64,000 nt of DNA, taken from Phymatolithon calcareum. Taxonomy: Eukaryota > Rhodophyta > Florideophyceae > Hapalidiales. The notes under the pieces are model-generated. The model searched no databases. It was not told where the DNA came from and was given only the letters and a program-made list of their open reading frames with translations. The translations under genes were made by a program, and so were the position numbers. Location: the NCBI GenBank assembly GCA_977006965.1, contig OZ345385.1:310001-374000 (forward strand). Reading direction: 5' to 3'. Below are positions 20,353 through 31,007 of this stretch, piece by piece. Each line of letters begins with the position of its first letter. Positions within the stretch are counted from its first letter, which is position 1.

Positions 20353-20632
20353 ATATTGCGGGAAGTATTCAAATTGCAATCCAAATTGCTGACTAACCGT
20401 AGTGAGCAATTGAATTGTTTAATTGCGCGACAAACAGCAATATCGAGCAATGGAATTGGCACTACCCCTGGTGAGAGCACCAAGGTAGGAGTATCTTGAA
20501 TCCTGAATTTTCCCGTCCACCACCGTTATGGAGTTTCGCGGGTTGCACAAATGGAAGTAGCATCTGAGAAAGCCTTGTCCATATCTTCGGAAGTCTGTGG
20601 AGCTTTTTAAATAAACTTGGAAAAAAAACTAA

Positions 20633-21224
20633 ATAACAATAAACTTATCAAAATAAAATTTATTACATGCTATACTCTCTATGCTTTATCTCTTCGTCGC
20701 ATCTACAATCTCAGTCATCGGAAGCGCTGAAGTGAATTATCATGGACTGAGCCGCTTTGTCGATGCGTTTTCGCTTCGCCGCAACAATATTGAAAATATT
20801 CGGCCAGATGCATATCTGGGAGAAGGTACCGGTGTTTCCGCACAAGGAGCAGCGACGGGCCCTCATTTCGGAAGGCAATTAGGGCCATTTGTGTTTGCGA
20901 TCCGGCTTCGCGACAATGTCAAACTTCAACAAATCATGCTGTACGAGCTGGACATTGGTGGCTGCAACAAGAGTAATACTGCCATCATGTCTTGCTCATA
21001 TCATAACGAGAAGTAGTTTTTTTGGTACCCCTTTCCATGGCGAAAATCCTCAATTATTAAAGTTGATATCACTATTGATATTTTGTTGCATCGGGAAGGC
21101 TGATAATATATCGATGGTATTACAGAATACTAGTTCGAAATGACAAAGAATCGATAACAAAATTCTCGTTGATCAGGAATATAGAAAACCCTTGGGGTTC
21201 CAGCGTGACACATTAATGTGAACT
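20633..21224. other. no recognised feature
   Basis: AT-rich, with a plus-strand frame at 20681-21016 that shows no domain. Confidence 0.3.
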
Positions 21225-21410
21225 ACTTTTTCCCCTTGAGGCCGCTTAGGGGAACAGAAGTAGGTTTTTAGAGACCAACGAACTTTGGAACACCCTCGAC
21301 AATAAACTCTTCATCGGCCAGAAGCAAGCAATCTTTTCTTGCCAACCGAAAATTTGCCTCCAGCGTCAGCAGATGCGATAGTAACTTTTAATTAAAAATC
21401 TACTTTTAGT
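21225..21410 (+). mobile_element. LINE B-type 3' end
   Basis: Contains the family B landmarks TTTTTCCCCTTGAGG, AGAAGTAGGTTT and the 3' hairpin AGCGTCAGCAGATGCGATAG followed by TAACTTTTAATTAAAAATC. Confidence 0.6.
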
Positions 21411-22981
21411 TTTCTACCGAATGGTTGTCTCAACGGTTCGTCTTCCTCGTGTAGACACGCAATGTTGCAGAGGGACCTAGGAGCTCTAAAACGGTTCCCT
21501 GGGATCTCTCTGCCAAATATCCTCTCTAGATGGAACACAGTCTAAAAAGCGGAAGGCAAGGTCCGCCGTATATGAGCTGCGTACACTTGGAATATTCAAG
21601 AAAGGGCCGACCATTCAAAAGTGCATCAAGGTGTACAAGGCACTAATCCAGCCACTTTGGGAATACGCAATGCATCTAACGCCATGGACAGAAGACATTG
21701 AGAAGGCCGCCAAGGAAGTTGAGCAAACGTTCTTCAGCCAAATGTTTGGTACTCTCTCCAGAGGAAGGTCAGACAGACTCAGACTGTTGTGCCGAATCCA
21801 AGCACCGAACCAAAGACGGGAAATCCTGGGACAAAGAAAATATGTACCTACAAAAGCCGCCTGAGAGCAGAAACAACGAAGAGCTCCAGTCGACCAGGAA
21901 CGACATTGCCGCTATGGAAAACAGGGAACCGTTTGTGGAAGCAACCAAACACATTCAAGCAAAGCAGTCTGCCCAGATGCTTCGCTCAAAATTCCTCACA
22001 ATGGAAGGAGATCGTCTCGAATTGAAGAGGAAGAGGAGAATCCCGTATGACAAGACGAGCGAGCTACCAGCAATCCTCAAACTCCCGAAGGTGAAGCACA
22101 GGCAATTAGCGCTTCAGTACGTCTGCGGAAGATTTCCGCAGGTGTCGACAACAAGCATGGTGGAAAAATTTGGAAACCGAGCTCGACAGCATATGGCAAC
22201 GCTGGAAAGCAATCTGTCAGGATACGACTTGAAAGAAGACAAAAGACCGGATACCGAGAAAGCACTTAACGAGCTTTTGCTATTCAACAAGACCATCATA
22301 GAGTGCATGGAAAATGAAGAAGGACTGCTCTGAAATCAAGATACGAGAAGTTAACTAGATGTCCCTCAGGACACAAAGCCAAATAGCGGGAACACCAGCA
22401 GCGAACCCACAATAACACCACATAGTAGGTAGGACGATCCAGGTTCCAAACTTTCCCCACCGCCTATGGAAGGCGGTAGGTTTCAACGGTCTACACACTG
22501 GAAGGTAGCAACTGAGGAAGCCTTGCCCGTATATTCGTAAGACTGTGAGGCTTTTAACCCTCTCGTACTGCTACAATTGAGGTTTATTGGGACACAGTAA
22601 AATAATTCTTTTGCGAGGCCCACGCGCATCGAAACACTTCATAGAGTATTTTCTGTCCTTCACTATGTGTATGCGCTCGTACTGAACAAGTTTGGAGAGA
22701 GTTCGCGCAGGTACGCGAAGCTACAAGCAAAGCCGCGATTTTCGTGTCCAAATATGCCTATTCGTTCAGATGATGTAGACAGTTAGCCGTTGCGCGTTCG
22801 GATATTATTTCAAGGTGGATGTCTTCTTAAGCACAGTACCTGGACCAATTTTTTTCGTTTTCAGAAAATCGGCTGGAAAAAAAAAGATACGGGCAGTTCT
22901 ACATCGAGCAAAACATTCGAATTTGGCCCCTAAACTGAGCTTTTCGGCCTGCGTGTCCGTTGCGGTTCATCTGTGTACCTA

Positions 22982-23464
22982 ATGAGCTACGATTTGACTA
23001 TAAGTCATTGCGGCCTGGATGGGAAATGTGTTTTCATGATAAGAGCAGCTTTGGCAGACCACGAGAGAGCCATGTATGCTCTTAGGGCCTTCAAAACAGA
23101 GCATTCACGATCAGTCGCCATGCAGATAGGAATGTATATCATGAAGGCAGTCGCAGATGGAGGAATGGGAGGATCAATTGAGGACTTTGTTTTGCTCTTG
23201 ACACTTCTCAACCCAGAAAAACTAGAGTCATATCATGGAGCAGAGGAATACGTATTGCAGAGTGTGGTCTGGAGAGAGAGCTCCATGAATTCGATTGGAA
23301 GGTACAGTTCTGATGTGTACCGCTGTCATTGGCGGTACATACTATCTCGTCGCATGGATTATGCTCGCCGTGTAGATGAAGGATCGCGCAACGGGATATC
23401 ACCGGAGATCAATAGTGCTCTACGAGCGTACAACTGGCAAGATTCCAACTTCCATGAGTCTTAG
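22982..23464 (+). CDS. unknown reading frame carried by the piggyBac element
   Basis: A 160-residue frame from an ATG has coding-like composition (HERAMYALRAFKTEHSRSVA, GSIEDFVLLLTLLNPEKLES, VYRCHWRYILSRRMDYARRV). No family was recognised. It is antisense to the transposase remnant and lies where the left half of a piggyBac interior would normally be. It may be a captured host gene fragment. The first in-frame ATG was taken as the start. Confidence 0.4.
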   Translation: MSYDLTISHCGLDGKCVFMIRAALADHERAMYALRAFKTEHSRSVAMQIGMYIMKAVADGGMGGSIEDFVLLLTLLNPEKLESYHGAEEYVLQSVVWRESSMNSIGRYSSDVYRCHWRYILSRRMDYARRVDEGSRNGISPEINSALRAYNWQDSNFHES

Positions 23465-23543
23465 ATAGTGGACAATGCGATACTGCGCACTTTTGACAAA
23501 TCAGAGATAGAAAAACGTCCATAGTCTGGGCATTTATTGGTGT

Positions 23544-23855
23544 CTAGTGCCTTTCCTCCACGGCATGTAGGGTATAGCGGCTTCTAAAATCCCCGAAACA
23601 TAAAGGTGCCCTACAATCAAAGCATGCGACCCGCTCATACCTGCACAACGAAGGAGCGCGGGGGCTCTTCAGAGCTATCCATCTTTGTGCTTCCCTTTCA
23701 GCGGACGTCCAATCCGAGAACTTTATGAAGTCAAAATGTATGCGCTCTCTGTGATTCTGATGGTAAAGCTTCTGAACTGCTTCCTTCCTGTGTACGTCAC
23801 TCTCTACATTATAGATCCAACAAAACTCACTCATGCTCTGAAAAACTGCACACAT
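23544..23855 (-). pseudogene. piggyBac transposase C-terminal remnant (probable)
   Basis: The minus-strand frame ends with a cysteine cluster (RVACFDCRAPLCFGDFRSRY) resembling the second half of the cysteine-rich C-terminal finger of piggyBac transposases (C-x2-C-x4-C). The catalytic DDD core is absent. The call rests on this motif plus the TTAA and CCC ends. Confidence 0.5.
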
Positions 23856-24107
23856 AACATTCCTAAGACTCTAATGATACGACGAACGTAGATTAAAATG
23901 GTGCTGGGGCTCAATAACAGCGGTCAATACTCCGAAAGGTGGATTTTAAGACCCGAAATGGACTGTCATTGAATTATTTTAACAATAAAATCTGCAAGAA
24001 GTATCCAAAAAATAAGAATGACCCAAACAGGACATATTTGTCCAGAAAAGGATGTGCAGTACGAGAGGGTTAAATCAACTCCAATCAAAAAAAAAGTCTA
24101 AAAAGCG

Positions 24108-24643
24108 CTTCTAGTGATATGATTCAAGAGTACCTCCAGAACCGTCCCGTTCACCTTTTTTGACTTTAAAGAGGCTCCATAGAGCCTGAAACACTCTGCG
24201 GGACTGGTCACCGATGTTGCCTTAGTGTGTTCGGACGCACCGACCACTCGGTGGGGGTCTTTTTCTCGTAACATGGCAGGTCCGCTCCACTGACTGCCCC
24301 TTTAAGGTAGCAGTTTGGGCACTCCTGAAGCAGATCACTAGCCCTCTTTTCCAAAAATGGCGCGAAGTATCTATTTCGCGTTCTTTCTACATACTTTTTT
24401 GACCTTTCAAATTGCCCCTCAATTGAGAGATTTGCCGTCAATTGAGATGGTTTGTAAATTAGACGCTAGTATAGAAATAATTTTACGACTTCGTCATCAG
24501 CGTGAATGTATTCTACTAATTGCTGTAGTTCTCCATAAGCTTGAATGTCAATATTTTTGGGTTCCCTTTCGGGCTAAATATATCGCCCGTATAGAAGTTA
24601 CCTAACTAAACAGTACAGAAAAACGGGAGAAAAACGGAATTAC
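24108..24643. other. no recognised feature
   Basis: Unassigned AT-rich sequence between two LINE A insertions. Confidence 0.35.
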
Positions 24644-24660
24644 AGTGACATGGCCATAGT

Positions 24661-26030
24661 TTTGTTTTTTCCTTTCAAGTTTATTTAAAAGCCCCACAGA
24701 CTTCCGAAGATATGGGCAAGGCTTCCTCTGATGCTACCTACCTTTGTGTAGCTCACAAAACGTCCACCAGAATGGCGGACGGGAAAACTCTGGACTCAAA
24801 GTAGTCCTATATCAGTCCTCTACGAGATTGTTGGTGCTTGGACTCGACCACTTTTTGTCTTGCATTCTGCGGAATAATACAGGCCTTCTTCGTTCTCCAT
24901 GCGTTCTATGAGTGTCTTGCTAAATAGTAAGAGCTCATCCAGCGCCTTTTCTGTTTCCAGTCGTTTTTCTCCTTCGAGGTCGTACCCTGTTAGCGTGCGT
25001 TCAAGGGTCTCCATATGCTCTCTGGCTCTGGTGCCAAATTCTTCAGTCATATTTGTTGTTGACACCCGTGGGAATCTGCCACTGGCATACTGCAGCGCGA
25101 GTTGTCTGTGATTCACCTTGGGGAACTTGAGGATTGCTGGCAATTCTCTTGTCTTGTCGTATGGTATCTTTCTTTTCCGCTTCGATTCTAGGCGGTCTCC
25201 TTCTATTTCCAGAAATTTCGATCGAAGTGCTTGTGAAGATTGGTTTGTTTGGATATGCTTTACAGCTTCACCGAACGGCTCTCTGGTCTCCATCGCGGCG
25301 ATATCTTTCCTCGTGTACTGCCATTCATGGTTGGTTCTTCTTTCGGGCACTTCTTTTGAATACATACGTTCTTTCGCCTTGTTCCTTCTCAGCATTTTGA
25401 AGGCCAAGATTTCTCGTCGATGTGCGGCCGCCTGGATCCGGCACAGGAGACGGAGCCTATCCGTCCTTCCTCGGGCCAGTGGCCCGAATACTTGATTGAA
25501 GAATGTTGCTTCTACTTCCTTGACAGCATTTTGTACGTCTTCTGTCCAGGGCGTTAAGTGCATTGCGTACTCCCAGCGTGGCTGTACTAGTGCCTTGTAT
25601 ATCTGAATACAATTCTGTATACTCAGCCCTTTCTTGAACACTCCCAGTGTACGCAACTCGTAGACGGCCGTCCTTGCTTTCTTTAGTCGTTGCATCATTA
25701 ACGTATCTGTGACTCCTCCGGGGTCTAGGGATACTCCAAGGTACGTGACTTCCGGAACTTGTGCTAGTACCTTGTTCGCTAGCTTAAATGTCTTGCCCAA
25801 TGTTTCCTCTGATTCGAGGACTTCGCTTTTTCCTTGCTTAGTGTTCCAAGTCATCTCTCGCTCTTGTGCCCATTGGGTAGCTATATCCAATAGTCCTTGC
25901 AGTGAAGCGGGTGATTTCGCAGAGAGAAGAACATCGTCTGCGAAGAGGATAGCCGGTACTTCAGCCCAGGTTTTTGATGCCCGGCTCATTCGCTCTGCGA
26001 ATTCATCCATGAAGATGTTGTAGGACTGAG
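24661..26030 (-). mobile_element. LINE family A, 1370-bp 5'-truncated insertion
   Basis: Perfect 17-bp target duplications AGTGACATGGCCATAGT occur at 24644-24660 and 26031-26047. The 3' end has the family A hairpin and an A-rich tail. This is the best-preserved family A copy and serves as the reference for the others. Confidence 0.95.
24820..26030 (-). pseudogene. LINE A reverse transcriptase, C-terminal two thirds
   Basis: The frame is uninterrupted from the truncation point to the stop at 24820, about 400 codons. It begins just upstream of RT motif C (AILFADDVLLSAK) and continues through the RT thumb (TYLGVSLDPGG, RTAVYELRTLGVFKKG) and a conserved PRWEYAMHLTPWTED block. A C-terminal domain follows with RGRTDRLRLLCRIQ and a highly charged end (EKALDELLLFSKTLIERMEN). 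RT motifs A and B and any endonuclease are lost with the 5' end. The absence of stops suggests a young insertion. Confidence 0.9.
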
Positions 26031-26047
26031 AGTGACATGGCCATAGT

Positions 26048-26328
26048 GTGGAAATGCGTTCATGGGGGCTGAAAAAAGAGATACAACCGTCCGCTGGGGA
26101 GGAAAAAGTGGGGAGTCAAGGATCATGGGCAGTTGTAACACTCAATAGAATCCTGAAGAAACCTTCTTGCACATCGACAGAAGGGAAAGATGTGGTCAGA
26201 GCCATTGACGTGATTCCAAGTAATTCCGATTAAGTAAGATGAATTGTCAATGCTATTTGAATATGCCTAGAAAGGTGCCGACTTTCCTCAAATTGAGACA
26301 CATGGTACCTTCTCAATAGATCCATTTA
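26048..26328 (+). mobile_element. family D retroposon copy
   Basis: Shares the body (GTCAAGGATCATGGGCAGT, AATCCTGAAGAA) and the tail (GAAAGGTGCCGACTTTCCTC, GGTACCTTCTCAATA) with 1356-1723. Its 5' side was the target of the LINE A insertion at 24.66-26.03 kb. Confidence 0.65.
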
Positions 26329-26462
26329 ATTACGTGTTCATGCGGACGAAGTTTCCCGTTTTCATATTTCTCTGTTCGCCTGTCTTTCCTCGTTATCCGG
26401 ATGTCGCCGAGTGTGGGTTTCCCAAGAATTGCGGATGCGAAGGTCATCCAAAACTTCAATTT

Positions 26463-26777
26463 AAGTAGCAGGGCAGCTTCTCGCTAGTCTTCAGCGTTCA
26501 TCTCTCTACTAGCCTTCTAATATCTCCTTCGTCCGAAATTCTCTCCCTGTGAGGGCCCGAGTGAGTCTTTCGCATTCATATTCTCTTTCTTGGTTCATCT
26601 TCACGGACCTTAGTGTGCGTTGGAGCACAACGACCTCAACCACAGCACCGGGCCCAAAGAACCTTGCTAAAACTGATTTTCTCCATAAAGAAGATCTGTT
26701 GGAAATAACTCTAAGGCATCTCAATCGCACGGTTCTGTTCCTTATACGTAACACTCCTGGTAGTTCTTTCGGCTCAC
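26463..26777 (-). mobile_element. LINE family C fragment
   Basis: Matches the C-terminal coding sequence and 3' region of the 12.0-kb copy (CATCTCTCTACTAGCC, ATATCTCCTT) but lacks the poly(C) tail. The reading frame from 26.75 to 26.51 kb is open (DQEREYECERLTRALTGRE). Confidence 0.75.
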
Positions 26778-26959
26778 CTGATAGGAAACACGGTCTCGCG
26801 GAAGGAGACCAGACTCACACAGCATTTTGATAGAAAGGTCAGGGCGCATGCCCTTTCTGGTAACACTAGCATTCAAAACTTGTGTTTCACGAGAAACATG
26901 GGAGAAAAAACAATAAAATTTAAAGGATGGCTGTGCGTGGAACATTAGAACCACGCAGG

Positions 26960-27027
26960 TAAGAGGAAGACTTTCTCATATCTTCGGAAGTCTGTGGGGC
27001 TTTTGAATAAACTTGAATTAAAAAATT
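26960..27027 (+). mobile_element. LINE A-type 3' tail
   Basis: Hairpin ATATCTTCGGAAGTCTGTGG followed by GGCTTTTGAATAAACTTGAA and poly(A). Confidence 0.7.
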
Positions 27028-27427
27028 ACGGCCACTCTGAAGAGATAATCAACATGACAAAGACGTAGGACCGGCAACGCTAATCAGTGTTTAAATTGCA
27101 TGACGATTCTGAGAGAAGAGCTACCACCAGTACAAATTTTCCGCTTTTATCATGATCAGGATTCAAGTCCACAGTTAATCTCGGTGACTCGCCAACTCAT
27201 TCTTCTCGCCGGAAAAGTTCTGCGCATCTTCTTGAAATCAAGCTCACATCCTCCCGACCTCATGTTTTTTGCGCTAGTACCCCAAAGCGACTCTGTGAGC
27301 TCTAGCGCGAGTGGTTTTGGCGGGTCCTGCGTGTTCGAATAGGCTGGTACGTGTAAGGATTTTGTGATATGCATGATTTTGTGGGGGTCCAATTAATTTA
27401 GTCACAGCCTGCAATGACCAGTAGATT

Positions 27428-29340
27428 TTTTTAAATGGAGTAACTTTTACGTTTGGGAAAGCCCTCAGTATTGCTCTTCGAGGACATCGGAGCAGCTTTG
27501 CAATTTTCACTATCATAGCGCCAATGTCTACCTAGTTACCATAAATCTCTACACGACAGAGGAGTTTGATTCTTTCCACTCTGGCTTTTGCTACCAATCC
27601 GAACACTTGGTGAAAGAATATTCTTTCTTTTACTTTCACAGCATCTTCGACCTTGTCGGTCCACGGGATTAGTTGCACCGCATATTCCCATCGAGGTTGT
27701 ATTAGGCTCTATATAGCATTATACTCTTGATTCGGCTTAGCCCGGGAGAGTTGACGCCTAATGACCTCAACTGGTGAGCTGCTGTTCTTGCGCTCTGGAT
27801 TCTCTTCAGCATTTTCCTCTCTGAGACTCCAGATTCCGCTATAGTCACCCTGAGGTACTCCAACTCGGGCACAATCTCCAACTTTTTGTAGGCCAAGGTG
27901 AAAGTGTGATTCCTTGTTTCTTCAGTACACTGTACCTCCCTGTTCCCCTTTTTCGTATTCCATTTCATTCCTCTGCGTTCTGCCACGCTTGTTGCCGTAT
28001 CTAGCAGTGCTTTCAGGGTACCGGCGTTCTTTCCCAATTAGAGAACGTCATCTGCGAACAGTATATCAGAGATTTCGTCCACTCCTGCCGGTACTGAGCT
28101 GAGGTCTTCAACGAGCTCGTCTATAAACAAATTGAACAGTTTCGGGCTTAGTGGGGAGCCCTGAGGAACTGCTCCATCCACAATGAACCAGTTCTTCCCC
28201 GGGTTCTCGATTGTTGATGTCCAAGAAGGGAGCATAAACGCCTCTGCCATTGCGCATATTGGGCGCGAAAGGTCTTTGCGGAGTCTTTCTTGAAGACGTA
28301 TACTGGGGACTGTGTCATATGCCGCTTTGAGGTCTAGTTTTTTTTTTTTTGAGCAAAGTTTATTTAAAAGCCCCACAGACTTTCGAAGATATGGGCAAGG
28401 CTTCCTCAGTTGCTAACTACCTTTGCGCAGCTTACGAAAACGCACCGCCAGAGGGGCGAGCGGAAAAACTTAGGATCTTAGATATCCCATCTAAATTGCA
28501 GAACTCCAGTATTGTTCGCAGTAGACGACCCCCGGTAGCGAGGCGTCATTGTGTGTTCGTTGCGCCACATATTGCAGCTCGGTGATCAGTGCACCGAGCT
28601 CGTTTGACAGCTGATCCGATAGAATGTCGTAACCGCGCATGGCACGTGGCGCGGTACTCGCGTAAGTCCCTATTGATTAAGGGCGTTGACATCGTCTCTA
28701 TAGACGCTCTGCCGGCAGCGGCATACCGCTGGTATTTTAGGTATTCTCTGGAAACCGACTTCTTGCTCGGTGTTGCACATCTTCTCCACTTCCGCAGCCG
28801 CGCTCGCTCCTCGGCTGTTTGCTCCGCGCAACGTATCCTCTCATAGGTGTCACGAAGGCTTCTGCGTTGCTCCTGCCAGTGCGTCTGCTTCCTGCTTTGA
28901 GGTCTAGTGCTGCGATGCAATCTTGCCCTTGTCGCTTCAGCTCCGAGGCTCTCAAGATGGCGGTAACTATACTTTTTCCCTTCTGGAATCCCAGCAGGAT
29001 AGTATGGTGCTTGTAATGCTGCCTAATAAGAGTGTCAATTGCTTTCTCTATTATTTTCCGAGCTTGACTGTGGAGCGAGATTGGTCGTTGGTTGGTTGGG
29101 TCATCGAGCCTGTCCTTTTCGCAGATGGGTAACTCAAAGGGATGTCTCCGCACCTCCCAAAAGCTTCCCTGAGTTTCATTAGTATCTCTGTATTGAGATC
29201 GACATCGACTTTTAGCATTTCTGACTTGACATCGTCCACGCCCTGTGCTTTTTTGGTTGGCTAACTAGTGATGGCTTGTCTTATGAGCGGTCGTAGTTCT
29301 GGAAGTGGCACACAGTGCGGAAGCTCTACAGTACATAGGG
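27428..29340 (-). mobile_element. LINE family F with reverse transcriptase, interrupted by another retroposon
   Basis: Minus-strand RT parts occur in order: QGVDDVKSEMLKVD and the region before motif A to 28909, then after a 555-bp insertion LDLKAAYDTVP (motif A), GAVPQGSPLSPKLFN (motif B) and ILFADDVL (motif C), then the thumb and a PRWEYAVQLIPWTD block. At least one in-frame stop lies just after FADDVL (28038-28040) and there are frameshifts further on. The 3' end at 27428-27510 carries the GGGAAAGCCCTCAGTATTGC tail also seen at 34.5 and 60.4 kb. It is inactive. Confidence 0.85.
28339..28893 (-). mobile_element. retroposon with LINE A tail inserted in LINE F motif A
   Basis: Perfect 15-bp target duplications GCTTTGAGGTCTAGT occur at 28324-28338 and 28894-28908. 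The 3' end is a LINE A hairpin plus poly(A). The upstream part holds an open charged frame (EERARLRKWRRCATPSKKS) that does not match the LINE A protein, so it is a different element sharing the family A 3' tail. It splits the codons for LDLKA/AYD of LINE F. Confidence 0.9.
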
Positions 29341-29394
29341 ATAAGTTCGCTGCTCTTGCGGAGCATTTGAGAGAGTCACACTTTTTATTGGCTG

Positions 29395-29995
29395 ATGTTG
29401 AGGAGAATAAAGGCGCAAGAAAAGAGGTACTTGCAGATGCTTCTTGAGAGCAGAAACCTTCAAGAGCTTAAGTCTACCAGGAACTATATGGTCACAATGG
29501 AGAACAGGGAACCGTTTGGGGAAGCGACCAAGCACATCCAAGCAAAACAGTCTGCCAAAAAGCTTCGGTCAAACTTCCCTACAACGGAAGGAGATCGTGT
29601 CGAAATGAAGAAGAGGAGAAGAATCCCGTATGACAAGACGAGCGAGCTACCAGCAACCAGCAATACTCAAACTACCGACGGTGAAACACAGACAATTAGC
29701 GATTCAATACCTCTGCGGATGATTTCCACAGGTGTCGACGAAAAGCATGGTGGAAAAATTTGAAAATCGAGCTCGACAGCATATGGAAACGCTGGATAGC
29801 AATCTATCAGGATATGTCCTGAAAGGAAAAAACATACTGGACATCGAGAAAGTACTTAACGCAATCTTTCCCCACCGCCAATAGCAAGCGGTAGGTTTCA
29901 ACGGTCTACACACTGGAGGATAGAAACTGAGGAAGCCTTCCCCGTATATTCGTAAGACTATGAGGCTTTTTAATAAACTTCAGTTAAAAAAACTT
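29395..29995 (+). mobile_element. LINE family A fragment
   Basis: The plus-strand frame (STRNYMVTMENREPFGEATK, RRIPYDKTSELPA) matches the LINE A C-terminal domain and is followed by the CCCCGTATATTCGTAAGACT hairpin variant and poly(A). It contains frameshifts. Confidence 0.8.
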
Positions 29996-30082
29996 TAGAC
30001 TGGCTCTTCGAAAATAGACAGTCCGACCTTATGCATATTCCCAAATTACACAACCGTGTTCAAAAAGGAGCTAGTAGTAGAT

Positions 30083-30163
30083 AATCAGCAGTAGAGGAAG
30101 CCTTGCCCGTATATTCGTAAGACTGTTAGGCTTCTAGAAAATAATAGTAATAAAAAAACTACT
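30083..30163 (+). mobile_element. LINE A-type 3' tail only
   Basis: GAGGAAGCCTTGCCCGTATA hairpin followed by an A-rich tail. The upstream element is missing. Confidence 0.6.
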
Positions 30164-30174
30164 TTCAACTTTGA

Positions 30175-30253
30175 CATACTGTAAGCGAAGGGTAGTAGTC
30201 CGGTGCAATGATAATTGACAAAGGAAGCTTCAACTAAACAGAAATCCAATCCA
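30175..30253 (+). mobile_element. short SINE-like retroposon, second copy
   Basis: 79 bp flanked by 11-bp target duplications TTCAACTTTGA (30164-30174 and 30254-30264). Shares GTGCAATGATAATTGACAAA and AGCTTCAACTAAACAGAAAT with the copy at 19434-19525. Confidence 0.7.
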
Positions 30254-30264
30254 TTCAACTTTGA

Positions 30265-31007
30265 TGTCACTGCTGCGCGGAAGTCACGCATGGAGGTGGG
30301 CTGAGGTTTCAAAAAAGCATGCTGTATTGTAAGCTCAGTACTGACACGGAGCGTGACGAAAAACCAAGTCGCAGATGGGCGTTTTGGGAGCACCGGTGCC
30401 TGCACACACGCTTCGCTGGTCAAGGCTTGATCGGAAAGTTTGGGCAGGGAACTGTAAGTAAGCAGCCGTGGAAAGCAGAATTTTAATGTTTCAAAACAAT
30501 TACTAAAAATCCGCAGCGGTTTTTCTGCAGACAAAATTATGAGGGAGTTGACGTGTCAGTAAAATTAGTGAATTTAATGTACTCGTGTATACCTGCCACG
30601 GCTTATTCGATAATATCACCCAATAAACGCTCTTTGGTTACCGCGCGCAAAGCACTTGACAGTGTTTATGCAATACAGTACAGTACCAAAGCCTTAATAT
30701 ATATATATATATATAAGTGGCTCCGTGGCGGCGCTTTGCGCCTATGCAGAAGATAGAAAATGAAGAGTGCAAAGTATGGAGAACAAATGATCTATTCCTC
30801 CAATTTAGTGTCCTTCTCCGTCCCCCTCCCGTCTCCGTGTTTTGCATATTTACCCTCCATTAACCCTTGTCCGCTCCTTGTGTGAATCCCGTGTCCTGAT
30901 CTGCCCAACGTTCCAGCTTATGTCCTTGCTCCGCTCCATGCGTCACTGGTCTGCACTCCATCAGCATCAAATTTCACTCTTCGCCTACTGATCCGCCACA
31001 ATTGTAA
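30265..31007. other. unassigned, with a TA microsatellite
   Basis: A (TA)n run lies at about 30696-30714. No gene was recognised. Confidence 0.4.

Larger units (their letters stand above)
19036..20470 (+). mobile_element. non-autonomous hAT element, 1435 bp
   Basis: It is flanked by perfect 8-bp target duplications GTGAGAGC (19028-19035 and 20471-20478). The ends are inverted repeats CAGGGGT[C/A]GTGC. Subterminal regions are packed with ATTGCAAT-type motifs in both orientations, as in the larger hAT at 36 kb. Only the N-terminal DNA-binding part of a transposase remains, and other small elements have inserted upstream of it. Confidence 0.9.
18800..20632 (+). mobile_element. LINE family A copy split by a hAT element
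   Basis: The C-terminal LINE A coding sequence (HTETLERTIAGYDLEG, one nonsense codon, then ALDEVLLFSKTLIERMENEE) occupies about 18800-19035. After the hAT insertion the LINE 3' UTR, hairpin (ATATCTTCGGAAGTCTGTGG) and poly(A) resume at 20479-20632. The join is colinear with the intact copy at 24.66 kb. Confidence 0.8.
22558..24069 (-). mobile_element. piggyBac-type element, 1512 bp
   Basis: TTAA is duplicated at 22554-22557 and 24070-24073. The ends are perfect 14-bp inverted repeats CCCTCTCGTACTGC. It lies inside the 3' tail of a LINE A copy. It carries a minus-strand remnant resembling the piggyBac C-terminal cysteine domain and an unrelated plus-strand frame of 160 residues. It is too short to encode a full transposase (usually about 550-600 residues). 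Confidence 0.85.
21552..24094 (+). mobile_element. LINE family A copy split by a piggyBac-type element
   Basis: Flanked by perfect 13-bp target duplications AGTCTAAAAAGCG (21539-21551 and 24095-24107). The coding part (AVYELRTLGIFKKGPTIQKC, WEYAMHLTPWTED, RGRSDRLRLLCRIQ) has one frameshift near 21.8 kb and continues to a stop at 22333. The hairpin tail is interrupted at TTAA (22554-22557) by the 1.5-kb element and resumes at 24070 with ATCAACTCCAATC and poly(A). Confidence 0.9.
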
